This document shows, piece after piece, positions 23,201-47,327 of a stretch of DNA of 64,000 nucleotides; positions within the stretch are counted from its first letter, which is position 1, and each line of letters begins with the position of its first letter. Location: NCBI GenBank assembly GCA_947172415.1, contig OX359189.1, positions 84,501-148,500 on the forward strand. The letters run 5' to 3'. The notes below the pieces were generated by a model that saw only the letters and a list, made by a program, of their open reading frames with translations, did not search any database and was not told the DNA's origin. The DNA is from Chondrosia reniformis (lineage: Eukaryota; Porifera; Demospongiae; Chondrillida; Chondrillidae). The position numbers were made by a program, and so were the translations under genes.

Positions 23201-23560
23201 AAATTTGATTGGTCGATTGCAGTTGACGACTGAAAAGACCAAAGAAGAAGATAATGATGATATAGTCACTCTTCGAATTCTGCGAACTCAGGTAATGTTG
23301 ATATTAGAGTATCACTACCCCACTAGTCTGGAATAACTTAATGTCATTTGAATTGCTTGCTTTAGGAGGCAATTGTAAAGATTATGAAGATGCGCAAGAG
23401 GATTACTAATGCAGCTCTACAATCGGAGTTGATTGAAATACTGAAAAACATGTTTATTCCTCCAAAGAAAATGGTAAAGGAACAGATTGAGTGGTTGATA
23501 GAGAACAAGTACATGAAAAGAGATGACGATAATTTCAATACATTTGTTTATTTAGCATAG
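20240..23560 (+). CDS. CUL5: Cullin-5
   Basis: Exon 1 starts MLKGSGSQTLFKDKWPLMRP and continues VVLKLIKQEQVTREEWQDLF, matching the CUL5 N-terminus. Other exons give LLKAYISEWTKYFTQCSFLP, FDSQLVVGVRESY, MKLQEEEKRARKYLETRKG, ECPELLANYCD-type sequence (SKCPELLANYCDLLLRKSP), VLKYVQNKDVFMRYYKTHLT, EWLREVGMPAEYINKLARMF, ITFQNSTGRFDLEVTAFQ-like sequence, VQKRGKINLIGRLQLTTEK, and the C-terminal winged helix with the neddylation region (MRKRITNA..., IEWLIENKYMKRDDDN) ending FVYLA at 23560. Closest to CUL5 throughout, not CUL1-4. CUL5 scaffolds RING E3 ligases with Elongin B/C, SOCS-box receptors and RNF7. About 14 exons, all in frame. One intron carries a tandem duplication of its own 3' splice site (22390-22510). 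Confidence 0.95.
22390..22510 (+). repeat. 22-bp tandem repeat duplicating a CUL5 3' splice site
   Basis: Six copies of AACTGTACAGATATCCTCTT(CC), spaced exactly 22 bp. The last ends in the real acceptor (ACAG at 22507-22510) before the exon ATATCCTCAAC (ILNIKVLNSG). Each upstream copy repeats both the acceptor and the first eight bases of the exon. Confidence 0.92.
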
Positions 23561-23618
23561 CTCAATGTAAATGGATATTATTTATAGTTTCAATGTATAA
23601 GGTCACGCCTCCTTCAAA

Positions 23619-25577
23619 ATGGCCGCCCAAGGAGGTAACTATTGTCTTTTCTTGAGTCAGCTGCCTATCCACTTCGATCCGATGGATAAGGTTGGCGGTG
23701 TGTTTTTCGATTCGTACAACAATCACGTGTTATGCGTGCAGAAGAACAATACTGATGTTAACGTCAAAGGGCTGGACGCAAGGGACAACTTCTTGCTCAA
23801 CATTCCCGCTAAAGGAGTTGTCAAAACGATCAAGTTTTCCGGCGGAGCTCACGGAACGCAGAGGGTCCTGTCCATCCAAAGACATTCCAACAGTGTCGAG
23901 TTTGTGAGCGTATTTTCCAGTTCCGTGAAAGAGATATCTTTGCCGAGAAAACCGGGAAAGTTAGAATCTTCCGAGATTTTAGATTTCTTTTGGGTGTTTC
24001 AGAGCGAATTGGTCGTCATTGTAAGAAAAGGTGGAATAGATGTATACCAGTTCGACATTTCAGGGATGGATTTTAAAGTGGCCAAATCGATCCAGGCGAA
24101 TATCGGTTGGGTGCTCTTCTCCCAGCAAAGTGAACACCTGCTGATCCGCATCAAAGACAGCAACCTGCTCTACCTCTACGGCTTCCGAAGAGGGTCGGGT
24201 GCCCCAATTTACAAGGTGACAAAATTCGAGGTGGATATGCCTTCTTCTCCGAATGCTGCTCGTAATTTCCTCAATCACCGCGACGTGGTAATAATGAGTC
24301 TGTATTCGAATGTGTACATTGCTGTACGCACAAGTACCGAGTCGAGAGGTACTTGCGCAACACTGTACCAACCCGCCCCAGATGGGTCCTGCCGACCTGC
24401 CCACCGGTTGGTCATTGATGCCAACCCACCAATAATGATGACAGTGGTTGACAACCTTTGTGTGGTCCACCATCAGATATCAAAGACTTCAATGATCTTT
24501 GACATCCATTTGGATGAAGGTGCTCATCAAGGGGGGGTTTCCCTCCACCACCCTATCACCTCTCCCCTGCCCATAGCACCTACCAGAGTCCAACCTAAGA
24601 GGTCTGGAGGCCGGTCTCCCATTGCTCCCTCACAATCGAGTGGAGGGGAGGTTGTGGACCTGTATTCAGTCAATTGGTTGATCTTCCAGCCAAACACTAT
24701 CATTGATGTGAAGATGGGAATTATGTGGCAACTGAAATTGAATTTAGAGGCAGTAAAGACCATGATAATTGACAAGACTAAACTGACCTACTTTCTGTAC
24801 AACAGATCAGAGGGAAAGGAATTTGTACTGTCTCTCTGTGTCGAGGGTCTGGAGAGCTCCACTCTAATGCCGTTCCAAACACTCTCCCTCTTATTTAACA
24901 TTATCTGCCAAGAACACAAGCTGTATCTGCTCAGCAGCCAGGAAGGAGGGGATTCCCCAGAGGTAGCCAGGCAACGGAAACCTTTCACCATAAGTCCAAG
25001 TGACATGTATGCTCGAGTGTTCAACCCTTACAAAAGGAAGGACTCCTTCTCCCCCAAGATGCTGCTCACTATGTTGAGTGAGTACATTAGAGCATTGCAC
25101 AAACACGAAATCAAAATTGACACTTGCATCTCCGAGCTACTCATGAGTGTCCTCATTGAAACAAAGAACTTTTACCAGCTGCAGCAGTTTATTCAATATC
25201 ACGTAATCGAGGACTCCTCCCAGCTCGCTTGTCTCCTGGTGTCCAAGGAGCTAGTCTATCCCGCTGGGACACAGCTGGCCCTGGACATGTACCGCAGACA
25301 GCCCAACTCTGAAGGAGACATTATTGACATAATGTTCTCCAGGGGACAGATCCTGACTGCTCTGAGACTAGTGCGAAGTTTGGGATGGGAGAACACAGTG
25401 TCTGCACGACAGTTTCTTGAAGCTGCTGTCAACGAAGGAAATAAGATGGTTTTCTATTCAATTTACAAGTTTTTTGAAGAACGAAATCTAAGGTTGCGAA
25501 GCACCAAGGAGTTTCCACCTGGAGAGCAGTGTAAACCTTATGAAGATCTATTTAATGAATGGTTTCCAGAGTATTGA
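23619..25577 (+). CDS. RMC1: RMC1 (Mic1-domain subunit of the Mon1-Ccz1 complex), intronless
   Basis: A single uninterrupted 652-codon frame, close to the length of human RMC1. The N-terminal half reads as a WD-like beta propeller (VGGVFFDSYNNHVLCVQK, ILDFFWVFQSELVVIVRK, VVDNLCVVHHQISKTSMIFD, VNWLIFQPNTIIDVKMGIMW), the C-terminal half as the Mic1 helical domain (LLTMLSEYIRALHKHEI, QQFIQYHVIEDSSQLACLL, ISARKFLDAA-like SARQFLEAAVNEGNKMVF, ends NEWFPEY). RMC1 is the third, metazoan subunit of the Mon1-Ccz1 GEF that activates Rab7 on late endosomes and autophagosomes. Its neighbours average ten introns, so the lack of introns is unusual and may point to a retroposed copy that became the functional gene. 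No poly-A tract or flanking repeat is visible. It starts 58 bp after the CUL5 stop. Confidence 0.93.
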   Translation: MAAQGGNYCLFLSQLPIHFDPMDKVGGVFFDSYNNHVLCVQKNNTDVNVKGLDARDNFLLNIPAKGVVKTIKFSGGAHGTQRVLSIQRHSNSVEFVSVFSSSVKEISLPRKPGKLESSEILDFFWVFQSELVVIVRKGGIDVYQFDISGMDFKVAKSIQANIGWVLFSQQSEHLLIRIKDSNLLYLYGFRRGSGAPIYKVTKFEVDMPSSPNAARNFLNHRDVVIMSLYSNVYIAVRTSTESRGTCATLYQPAPDGSCRPAHRLVIDANPPIMMTVVDNLCVVHHQISKTSMIFDIHLDEGAHQGGVSLHHPITSPLPIAPTRVQPKRSGGRSPIAPSQSSGGEVVDLYSVNWLIFQPNTIIDVKMGIMWQLKLNLEAVKTMIIDKTKLTYFLYNRSEGKEFVLSLCVEGLESSTLMPFQTLSLLFNIICQEHKLYLLSSQEGGDSPEVARQRKPFTISPSDMYARVFNPYKRKDSFSPKMLLTMLSEYIRALHKHEIKIDTCISELLMSVLIETKNFYQLQQFIQYHVIEDSSQLACLLVSKELVYPAGTQLALDMYRRQPNSEGDIIDIMFSRGQILTALRLVRSLGWENTVSARQFLEAAVNEGNKMVFYSIYKFFEERNLRLRSTKEFPPGEQCKPYEDLFNEWFPEY

Positions 25578-25995
25578 TTTGCCAATGTCTGTAATGCATA
25601 TTTTTCTGAAATGTTGATTATGTGCCTGTCGCGTTTGGTTGATGACGTCACATTTCCGGAAATCAATGAAGTGTGAATAATCAGGGAGAAACATAAACGT
25701 AACCACACGAGCCGAAAGGTACATTTCTTTGGCGCTACAACTGGTCACCTTGTGAAGTAAGGTTCTAAAGGTAAGAATACGCTTTTAGCGAAAGTTATTA
25801 TCGCCAAATAGTGCGCTCGTCTGCCATTGTGTGACCTCTAGACTAGTAATAATATTATTCTGATCTAAGAATTATTCATAAAGACCCGACCTGCAATGAG
25901 ATTCACGATGTGTTTACAATAGAGTATATATGTACCTACATTCATGACCATAACTAAAATGACTACACTGAATCTTCCTTTTCTTCTCTCAAGTG
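25578..25995. other. Spacer RMC1 / POU gene with a probable 5' UTR intron
   Basis: A good donor (AAAG|GTAAGA at about 25770) and a pyrimidine-rich acceptor (TTTTCTTCTCTCAAG, ending 25993) suggest that the POU gene has one intron in its 5' UTR, with the start codon at 25996 three bases after the acceptor. No other gene seen. Confidence 0.55.
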
Positions 25996-27660
25996 ATGGC
26001 GTCCGAAGAACTTCAGTTGAATGTCCTCGCCGAGTTGGAGGCCAAGGGTGATGCATCGAAACTGGGCAATTTGGAGCATCTGGAGGATCGTCATATTGCT
26101 CAACAGCTAATATCACAGATTCTCAGCAATGGAGTGATTTCTCATGACAGCGCGAGCACTGTGGGAGACGCTGGCCTTCCCGTCGCCTCTGTAGACCCCA
26201 GCAGCGTCTTATCGTCCTGCCTTCCTGTGTCCTATTCCAACGTAGACATTGGAGCACTCATTAACCTCATTCCAAACAATGTCATGGCCGTTACCATGGC
26301 ACCCACATCATCAAACCTTTTGTCCAAAAAGCCCAGCCAAGCTCAACCAAATACAAGTACTTCCACAAAATCATCCGTCATGCTCTCTATCCCCTCCTCT
26401 ATCAGTGAGGGGGCAGCCAAGAGCAAAGGGCAGGTCCTTGTTCCAGGAGCTCAGCAAGGCGGGGTCCTGCAGACCACACCCATCATGCTAAACTCACAAA
26501 CATCACTCATTCGTACTCCCAATGGACAGACGGCCATTTTGCTCAACCCTCCTGTAGCTGTGTCTGGAGCACCCACCACATCATCTGTACAAATGTCTTC
26601 CAGCGTCAGCCTTGGACCACTGGCATCACTCCCCATCCATTCTGCTCCAGGTCTTGCAGCCTCACAGATCCAGACCAGTCTGCCTCATGCCATCCCATTT
26701 CCACTCTCTGCCTCCTCCCTAAAGCTTCCCAGTGGATTCCTGCAACAGATCATTCAGCTCCCAAAGACTGTCTCTGACTCACCACCGGCAGAGAGGAAGG
26801 TAGAGGTGAATCCTGAGGAAGGAGAGCGAAAGGAGGATCAGCAGGTGGCCAAAGCTCTCATGGACATGCTCAGAGATGAGACACACATTCACAACATCTC
26901 CACAGCCAGTCTGGTACCCCCTTCCACCAGCCAGTCCGCTGGTCATTTGGTTGGTGCTGCTAAAGTGATCTCGAGCACTTCTCTAACTCAGAATGTCATG
27001 AGCAACCTTGTGTTTACCACAACCTCCCCCACGCCGGCAGTCCTCCCTGTAGCAGTCCAGTCAGTTCAGACCGAGTCAAAGTCCCAGCCTTCTCCAACCG
27101 GAGGAAACAGGAGTTTGAATGTCTCACGTAAGAGACCTCTTGAAGTGGATGAATCCATTGATTCAGATATGGAGGACTTTGTCAAACAGTTTAAGGACCA
27201 TCGGCTAAAGTTGGGATACACACAGCTTGATGTTGGTAGGGAGCTGCGAGGCAAAGGGCAGGGGTTGAGTCAGACTACCGTTTGCAGATTTGAATCCATG
27301 ATGTTGAGTCCCCAGAACATGAAGAAGATAATGATCCTTCTGCAGGAATGGATGAGAGAGGCTACCCCCAAATTCACCGACACAGATGCTACTTCTACCA
27401 GAAAGAATAGGAAAAGGAGAACAACACTTACTCCAGCTAACAAGCAAAGCTTGGAGAAGGAGTTTGTCAACCACCCAAAGCCAGGATCCCAGGAGCTCAC
27501 CAACATTGCCGAGAGCTTGTCTCTCGATTATGAAGTGGTTCGAGTGTGGTTCTGCAACAGGAGGCAAAAGGACCGTCGAGAGACTACAGCCACCAGTTCT
27601 GATATGGACCCACTCAAACTAGAGGACCAGGAGGACAATGAGGGAATGGCAGCAAATTAA
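25996..27660 (+). CDS. POU-domain homeobox transcription factor, intronless coding region
   Basis: One frame of 554 codons from MASEELQLNVLAELEAKG. The N-terminal 370 residues are Ser/Thr/Pro/Gln-rich and likely activating. The POU-specific domain (about residues 388-460) reads FVKQFKDHRLKLGYTQLDVG, then GLSQTTVCRFESMMLSPQNM and LLQEWMREA. A linker of about 14 residues leads to the POU homeodomain (about 473-532): RKNRKRRTTLTPANKQSLEK, ELTNIAESLSLDYEVVRVWF, CNRRQKDRR. WFCNRRQK with Cys at homeodomain position 50 is diagnostic of POU proteins. I cannot place it in a class with certainty; the linker and KxxRLKLGYTQ resemble class II/III/VI members. The start at 25996 is preferred because an acceptor-like tract ends just before it. 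Confidence 0.92.
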   Translation: MASEELQLNVLAELEAKGDASKLGNLEHLEDRHIAQQLISQILSNGVISHDSASTVGDAGLPVASVDPSSVLSSCLPVSYSNVDIGALINLIPNNVMAVTMAPTSSNLLSKKPSQAQPNTSTSTKSSVMLSIPSSISEGAAKSKGQVLVPGAQQGGVLQTTPIMLNSQTSLIRTPNGQTAILLNPPVAVSGAPTTSSVQMSSSVSLGPLASLPIHSAPGLAASQIQTSLPHAIPFPLSASSLKLPSGFLQQIIQLPKTVSDSPPAERKVEVNPEEGERKEDQQVAKALMDMLRDETHIHNISTASLVPPSTSQSAGHLVGAAKVISSTSLTQNVMSNLVFTTTSPTPAVLPVAVQSVQTESKSQPSPTGGNRSLNVSRKRPLEVDESIDSDMEDFVKQFKDHRLKLGYTQLDVGRELRGKGQGLSQTTVCRFESMMLSPQNMKKIMILLQEWMREATPKFTDTDATSTRKNRKRRTTLTPANKQSLEKEFVNHPKPGSQELTNIAESLSLDYEVVRVWFCNRRQKDRRETTATSSDMDPLKLEDQEDNEGMAAN

Positions 27661-27851
27661 TATGATCAGAGAACAATAATATTGCATTCATCAATTTTAT
27701 AATCTTTCAAATCTTTCATTACACCTTTTTAAACCATCATCTTAGTGTATATATGGGTGGCTATTAGCATTGCTGGAGAAGTGATATTGTGCAATAATTG
27801 TAACGCTTTGCGCATGCTCAATTCCACGTTTCTACAAGGCAAGAAATCAAA

Positions 27852-29053
27852 ATGGTGGGTTTGTATGCGTGTAGTAAAATCGTTCTAAAACGAACCGACA
27901 AAGATAAAACAGATTTTTATATTCACTTGAACGTTGCACACTTTCTTGTTATTTGTAGGTTAGAGGACCGAGGAAGCATTTAAAGCGACTGAACGCTCCG
28001 AGACATTGGATGTTGGACAAGCTAAGCGGGAGATATGTGAGTTTTGCATTCATTTATGAGCTTAACAAATCGACATAACGATTAAGTTACAATTGAAATG
28101 GTATTGCAGGCTCCGCGTCCTTCTCCTGGCCCGCACAAGCTTCGCGAGTGCCTTCCTCTCATTATATTTCTGAGAAATAAGTTAAAGTATGCTCTCACTG
28201 GTAACGAAGTCAAAAAGATACTTGCACAGCGTCTGGTCAAAGTGGACGGACGAGTACGAACGGATGTTACCTTTCCAGCCGGATTCATGGGTAAGCCCCG
28301 ATGGTCTGCAGCTAGATTAGTTGGAACACCTGCTGTGAGGACAATTAGAAGGCTTAATTGATGAGCAGTGACACTGATTACACAAAGCACTGAGCAGACA
28401 TGCCATTTTATGTAAACATGTGATCATAATGTATCATTATTACATTGCGGTGTCTGTTGGATTTGTAGATGTTATTCAGATTGAAAAAACGGCAGAACAT
28501 TTTAGATTGATGTACGATGTGAAGGGAAGATTCACCACCCACAGAATTACAGCAGAGGAGTCCAAGGTACACACCTTCACTGTAGGCTGTAGAGTTGTAT
28601 TGATATAAACTACCTCTCTCTTCTCAGTACAAGTTGGGGAAGGTTCGTAGAGTGCAAATGGGACCCAAGGGAGTGCCGTTCTGTGTCACCCATGATGGGC
28701 GCACCATTCGATACCCACATCCAGAAGTACAGATTAGCGACACTGTGAAGATTGACCTGGCCAGTGGAAAGATTCTAGATTTTATTAAGTTTGAAACTGG
28801 AAATGTTGCCATGGTGACTGGAGGTCGTAACTTGGGTCGAGTGGGGATCATTGTGAACAAAGAGAAGCATCCGGGCTCTCATGACATTGTTCAGATTAAG
28901 GACTCCGTGGGAAACACCTTCGCCACGAGGATAGGGAACGTGTTTGTAATTGGTAAAGGATCTAAGCCATGGGTGTCCCTCCCTCGCGGTAAGGGCGTCA
29001 GGTTGACCATTGCTGAAGAGAGAGATAGGCGCTTAGCGAAGCAAGGCGTCTAA
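27852..29053 (+). CDS. RPS4: Ribosomal protein eS4
   Basis: Exon 1 is only the start codon (ATG at 27852-27854 followed by donor GTGGGT), a typical ribosomal-protein arrangement. Exon 2 (27959-28036) gives [20 protein letters not shown]; exon 3 [20 protein letters not shown] through TFPAGFM; exon 4 (from about 28470) [20 protein letters not shown]; exon 5 (28628-29053) [18 protein letters not shown], the KOW segment [16 protein letters not shown], and the end [10 protein letters not shown]. Full length and intact. eS4 is a 40S subunit component that binds rRNA through S4 and KOW domains. A pyrimidine-rich leader (TOP) is not obvious. I looked for intron-encoded snoRNAs and found none that I trust. 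Confidence 0.96.
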
Positions 29054-29138
29054 ACTTGACAGATTTGTCCTCTTATTGGCTTCATAGTAATGTTGAATTG
29101 TGAATTGAACTTTGTCGAGATTGCGATTCGCGGATAAG

Positions 29139-31535
29139 ATGCTTCAGTGCCTGTCTGTCTTGATTTTGTTCGCAGTAGTAAACGCGCAGGAAGGTAAGTT
29201 TATACAATGGGATATCTGATCGCTGATTTGCGTCAAGTTCACTGGAGTGTATCGCTGACGACGTTATCGTAATAGCTGTCGACTGGACTGCTTAAATATA
29301 CAATATTTAGTTCGAAGTATTTACTTTCGGTCTAGTTAACCGCAGTATTATATAAACTTTTTAATCTAAGACTGCGCTCACCCTAGCCCTATTAATGATC
29401 GTATGCACAAGATCTATGGTTTGAATCAGTGACAGTGTGATACGATGTGTTTTGTATTGACACACATCGTGTCCACTTTGCTCGTTCGACTGTGGTTATC
29501 TAAGGCTATTATATGTACTTGGATTACAGGAAATATGAGTTTAAATATAATTGGTTCTTTTCAAACTTTTGTTTGTCTGGAATCGTAAATCCTCAAGTAA
29601 CAAAAAGATTTTAAACTCTAAACTCTTTTGTCATCAGAAATATCTCATTAAAGTTATTAGTAACTTGTGCATGCATGGAAACTGTACAAGTGATGTTGTT
29701 GTTGTGTATTGTGTCTGTGCAGATGAGACCACGTGCCAAGCACTAAAGAGAGCAGCCTCTGACGCTGTAGTGTTCAACCATCTCACTCACCCTGAGAACT
29801 GCTCCACCACCCCGGGGTGCCTGGGAATAGAGTGCATTGCCAACTTGACAAAAAAACGAGATACATTCAGCAGTTTAACCCTCCATCCGTGCACCAGTCC
29901 CAAGTCAGCCAGTATGCTAATGGTGTATCGGGACCAGTTAGTGCTTAACGAGAGCTTCACTCAGTCATTTGTCAAAAGCTATCTAATTTTAAATGTCGTT
30001 GATTTTGTTTTAAATGTTACTTTTGTTGACATGAATGACAGCATACTGATTGGAGTAAGTGTACACTAATACAATACATACGCACACCTCCAATGGAGCA
30101 GTGAGCACTTGGAATATACTCTTCTATTTAGGTTGACTCTGATTCTAATTTTGGAAGATACACAATAATTCCTATAAGAAAAATTCCTTTGGATGAAGAT
30201 TTGTGTGACAACATGTCCAAGCCCACTGCCCCTCCCACAATAAATCCTCCTCCAACTGTGCCCTTTAAAATAAACACTTCCTGTGACGGCCTAGCAGCCA
30301 TAGCTCAGGAGGCCCCAGAATTATTTACTTTACCAACCTTTAAGGGCACTGAAGAGTGTTGGCCCTTTAGTAACTGCACTGGAGTGCAGTGTACCGCTCT
30401 CTTCGATGAGAAAATATTTAGAGCATACTTGTTTCTTCTTTCCTGCCACGATCCTCCAGCTGTTCGCCTTAAAGTTGTTGATAATACTGACCAAATACAC
30501 TTGAACCAAGTGGTCGACACCAACACAACCATTACCTTGTATTATAATCACATTCCAATTGGAGTACTGGTGACAATAATACAATCACCAAAGCATGATT
30601 ACATTATATTTGGAGTGAGTTGTTTTGCATACATGAAAGTGTCACTTTACTGATAGAATTACCTGAGCTACTTGTTTACCAATCCTCTGCCCTTCCACTA
30701 TAGATGGATGTTAATGTGGTAGTCTTTGGACTCAAAATACCAATTGTAAGTCCAACAAAGATTCCTTTGGATGTGTCTGTGTGTGCATGTGAGGCATGGG
30801 ATGAGATTGCTGCCGACTTTGATGACCTGGCAGACCTCCATCTCGGGGAGGACGATCTCACAGACACCTGTAAGCACAGAGCAGACTGTACCGGACTAAA
30901 CTGCACTTTGACCTATGGCTCCACAAAGTACAAAGTGGTAATGGAATCCAAGCCTTGCCAAGACCCTCCAAGTGTACACCTTCTCCTCCTGTCTGAGAAG
31001 GAGCCGCTGTTGGACCACTTTGTCACCAAAAGTGAAAAAGTAAAGTTTAAGGTGTTTGTTGGTGTTGTCAGTCTTGAGTTGCCACTGATCATTACATTTT
31101 CACAAGGAAAAGGAGCTGTAAATTTGGGAGTAAGTACAACCTGCTCCAGTAATGCCTTCACACTCACAATCACTGTATTCCACTGTACTTCTGTAGCTGG
31201 TGCTTGAATTGAGCTCGATTCCTCTAATACAGCTGAACGACATTGTTCTCCTGCCCTCCAGCGCTCGGATACCAATGGACTCCTCTCACTGCAGTGTAGC
31301 CAAACAGGAATCTGTTCTAACTGCTGCCCAGTCAGCGGGTATTGGCGTGGGAGTTGTACTGTTACTGCTGACTATCTGTGTGGTGGGGGCTGTTGTTATT
31401 GCAGTGATTTTCTTTCACTTTTATAAAAGGAAGCGTGGTTCAATTGATTTAGAACCAACTCTGGGCTTTGTATCCAAGGACTATACGGATAAATCAAAAT
31501 TGCCTGAACTGGATGAAGAGCCTACTACAATTTAG
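29139..31535 (+). CDS. Type I membrane protein with three tandem Cys modules, family not recognised
   Basis: Five exons (29139-29193, 29723-30054, 30132-30614, 30704-31129, 31197-31535), 544 residues. Exon 1 is a signal peptide (MLQCLSVLILFAVVNAQE). Exons 2-4 each encode one module of the pattern C-x(21-26)-C-x5-C-x4-C-x(17-18)-C-x-[SD]-P: CSTTPGCLGIEC, CWPFSNCTGVQC, CKHRADCTGLNC. Each module ends in a hydrophobic beta-like segment closing with I/F/L-G at a phase-0 intron, and the next exon opens with a linker ending K/R-I-P-[LM]-D. Several N-x-S/T sites support extracellular exposure. Exon 5 adds a short linker, a transmembrane helix (AGIGVGVVLLLLTICVVGAV...) with a KRKR stop-transfer signal, and a 37-residue acidic tail ending EEPTTI. 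It looks like a small cell-surface receptor or adhesion protein; no ligand or pathway can be named. Confidence 0.8.
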
Positions 31536-31835
31536 TTGTTGAACCTCTGCTCCTGCAATGTGTGGGCTCGTGTGGCTGTGAACACTGAACATTTTCACTC
31601 ATCAGTACATGATTTACTTCAATTTTATAAAGATATTTCCTTTGAGATGCTGTTGTATGTAACGTGTACATTTCATTCACACATGCACTGTCCTGACAGA
31701 CGTGTGCTTGGGACACTGTATACGTACACTTGCTCCAGATTGTGACATGTGGTTGAGATATAAAATTAATAGATTTGGAATACAAAATACAATTATTGTG
31801 ATGTCTATAATACATAAAACACCAAAATCAGTCAA
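31536..31835. other. Convergent spacer: 3' UTRs of the membrane protein and importin alpha
   Basis: AT-rich, 300 bp between the two stop codons on opposite strands. No other feature seen. Confidence 0.5.
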
Positions 31836-34090
31836 TTAATCATCTGATCTATCTTCTACCTCTTCCTCTTGAAAGAAATCGTCTATGATTTTGAATGCCT
31901 GCTGGTAGATATCCCCGTTTGGATGGTGTTGCAGCTTCTCCAAAGCATCCAGTCCTCCAGCCTCCTCAATCTCCAGAGCATACGGGTTGGTTCCTCCTTT
32001 GCCCACATCCACTTGACCAAATCGCAATATCTGCTGGAATCCCTCCAGTATGACAGTGAGGACCTGACCGTCATCGGAGCTTAACATGTCACAGAGTGGT
32101 GGAATGAAGCCAAATTCCATTACAGATCTTGAGTCAAAATGGGAATGGGAATGTTGTACTATTCATATTACTTGGCCATTACACTGTATGTGCCTACCTG
32201 ACTTGCTGAGGGGAACCCCCATTTGTGATATTACCCACCATCCAGCAAATCTCCTTCTTAATCTTGAACTCACTATTCTTAAAAATTTGGACAGCTCTTG
32301 GAAACAGATCATGGTCAAGTAATTGCTATATATGAGTAAAGAGAGTCATATGAGTCTTACATAAGTGACAGGCCCTTATGACCTTACTTGGATCTGCTGC
32401 TGGTTGCCGGCGGCGATGTTTGACAGGAGCCAACAGCTCTCCTTCTTGATGGTTGCATTATCGTGCAACATGAGGTTCTTGATCGGTTCCAGAACATTAC
32501 ATTCTAAAACATGCTGTAATTTAACAATATTCACGGTTACAGAATTGATTCGCTGGCCTCCTTCTACTCAAACCTCTGTCTGGTCATCAGATCCAGTTAC
32601 AATGTTTCCAAGTGTCCGAAGGGCAGGAAGAATCGCTTTCTTCTCAGGATTTCTACAGACACAGACAGAGGAGAATGCCGCTCACAAAGAGTTCCCTACA
32701 GCGTCAGGACAGAAAGGACACTCACAAGAGGACTTCCACAAGTCGAGGACATATCCCTGCTTCTATAACCACTTCAATACGATTGTTGGCTCCATCACAC
32801 AGATAAGACCACGCCCACAAAGTATCCACTAATACTTCCATATTCTCATCAAATAGAAATGTCTTCATATGATTGAAGAGCGGATGCAGCTACACACAGT
32901 ACAGACCAGCCATACAATACAGCAGGTTGACCTGTATATACATACATCCAAACAAGTACCTTCTGGAGGTCTGAGGGAGGATTCTTGTGTCTGCAGAGAT
33001 TAGAGATGGCCCAAGCCAAGTTCTTTCTCAGTTGAAGGGACGGATGTTGAGGAGAATCTAAAACTCTATTAAACACATTCAAATCGCATGAGGAGGATAT
33101 CCCTATAATTAATACACTCAATTAAATACTCACTCTAAAAATCCTTGAACTATGTTATTTTTAAAACAGAAATCTCTCAGTTCCACTCCATCTCCTAAAA
33201 TATTCCCCAGGGCCCACACTGCCTGTGAATGAAACAAGCAACTTTAAACAGCCTCCTGGGCTAACGAGGACTTCTCACTTGCTCTTGAATGTGAAGTGCG
33301 TCAGATGCTATCAGTGCAATCAGTGCCTGCACACAGCCATACTCCACTGCCTTGTGCGTTTGCTCACTGGTACCAGAACACACGTTTGTGATCACCCAAC
33401 AAGCCTCAAACTGTGGACAGGACCAATGGTTTCTAAGCAACCACATTAGGGCGTGGCCTTCACAGAGCATGACGTACCTGGATCTTAGGGTCGGTGCCGG
33501 GCTGCAACATCTGGACTATCGTGGGGAGCACCCCGAGGTCTAACACTTCATCGATTGGTGGGTTTTGAGCTGACAAGCAATGGGGACTCACTGGAATGTC
33601 TACTGAATTACACTGTTAAGAGCTTACCTTTTGAGAGTGCCTTTCTGATTGAGCAGACAGCAGCCAGCTTGGTGTTATTGTCTGTGGAGTACAAGTGGTT
33701 TATAACTTCAGACAAGGGCGTGCCCTAAAGGAGAAGTGCGAACCATGAGCCCCGCCCCCTCTTTATAGAAAGACAAACATACGCCGTCAATAATAGCGTT
33801 TGTATTTTCACCATTTTCCGTCTTATTCCCTTCATCTATGACAACTCCAGATTTGGCATCTACTTCCGGTTGACCAATATTACGTCGTTTACTAAACTAT
33901 TTCGTAGAAAGAGAGTAACTTCAACCATGCTATTGGCAAAGGGACCTAGACTGACTTGTTCCTCTCGCTTTCGCTTCCTTAGCTCGAGGTCTTCTTCGCT
34001 TCGATGCTTTCGCGATTCCTCTTGTGTGGGAAATAAACCTTTGTAGCTTTTCAGCCTGTGAGTAAAAGTTGGTTGTCCACCAACGGCCAT
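31836..34090 (-). CDS. Importin subunit alpha (karyopherin alpha)
   Basis: Exon 1 (34090-33956) starts [20 protein letters not shown] and gives the IBB domain with [11 protein letters not shown] 58-nt intron joins it to [17 protein letters not shown] (exon from 33896), so the second basic cluster of the IBB (REEQ-FSKRRN) is intact. The armadillo exons follow: [58 protein letters not shown], an exon with the GNQQQI-type segment near 32400, and the last exon [20 protein letters not shown] through [20 protein letters not shown], ending in the acidic tail [10 protein letters not shown]. The Trp/Asn arrays that bind nuclear localisation signals are present in the exons I could read. The protein carries NLS cargo to importin beta. 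The subtype (KPNA1/3/2-like) cannot be decided by eye. About ten exons. Confidence 0.9.
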
Positions 34091-34189
34091 TTTATTGCGT
34101 GAAAACGCGTTTCGTAAACACAGCAACATGTGTACATTAATCTACTGTATGTACAGATTATAATAAAATTAAGATTAAAAAATAAAAAG

Positions 34190-44686
<10,497 letters not shown>

Positions 44687-44825
44687 GTTGCAAATTCCTC
44701 ACGTCGTTAATAATTTATTGTTTACACAACATCGACCTGCGATCAGTCATCGATTAACACAATTTCAGAGATTGAATTAAATAAAACAGAATTTGGTGTG
44801 GAAGAATAACCTCTATGTTAAATGT

Positions 44826-47327
<2,502 letters not shown>

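Noticed and set aside
28291-28469. Possible box C/D snoRNA in an RPS4 intron (TTGATGAG ... CACTGAG)
   Set aside because: C and D boxes are only about 35 nt apart, the C box lacks the purine start and no convincing terminal stem is present.
33860-34129. Importin alpha exon 1 read straight through to [15 protein letters not shown]
   Set aside because: Splicing at GTCAGT (33955) to the TAG before 33896 restores REEQ-FSKRRN, the known IBB sequence, so the read-through tail is intron.
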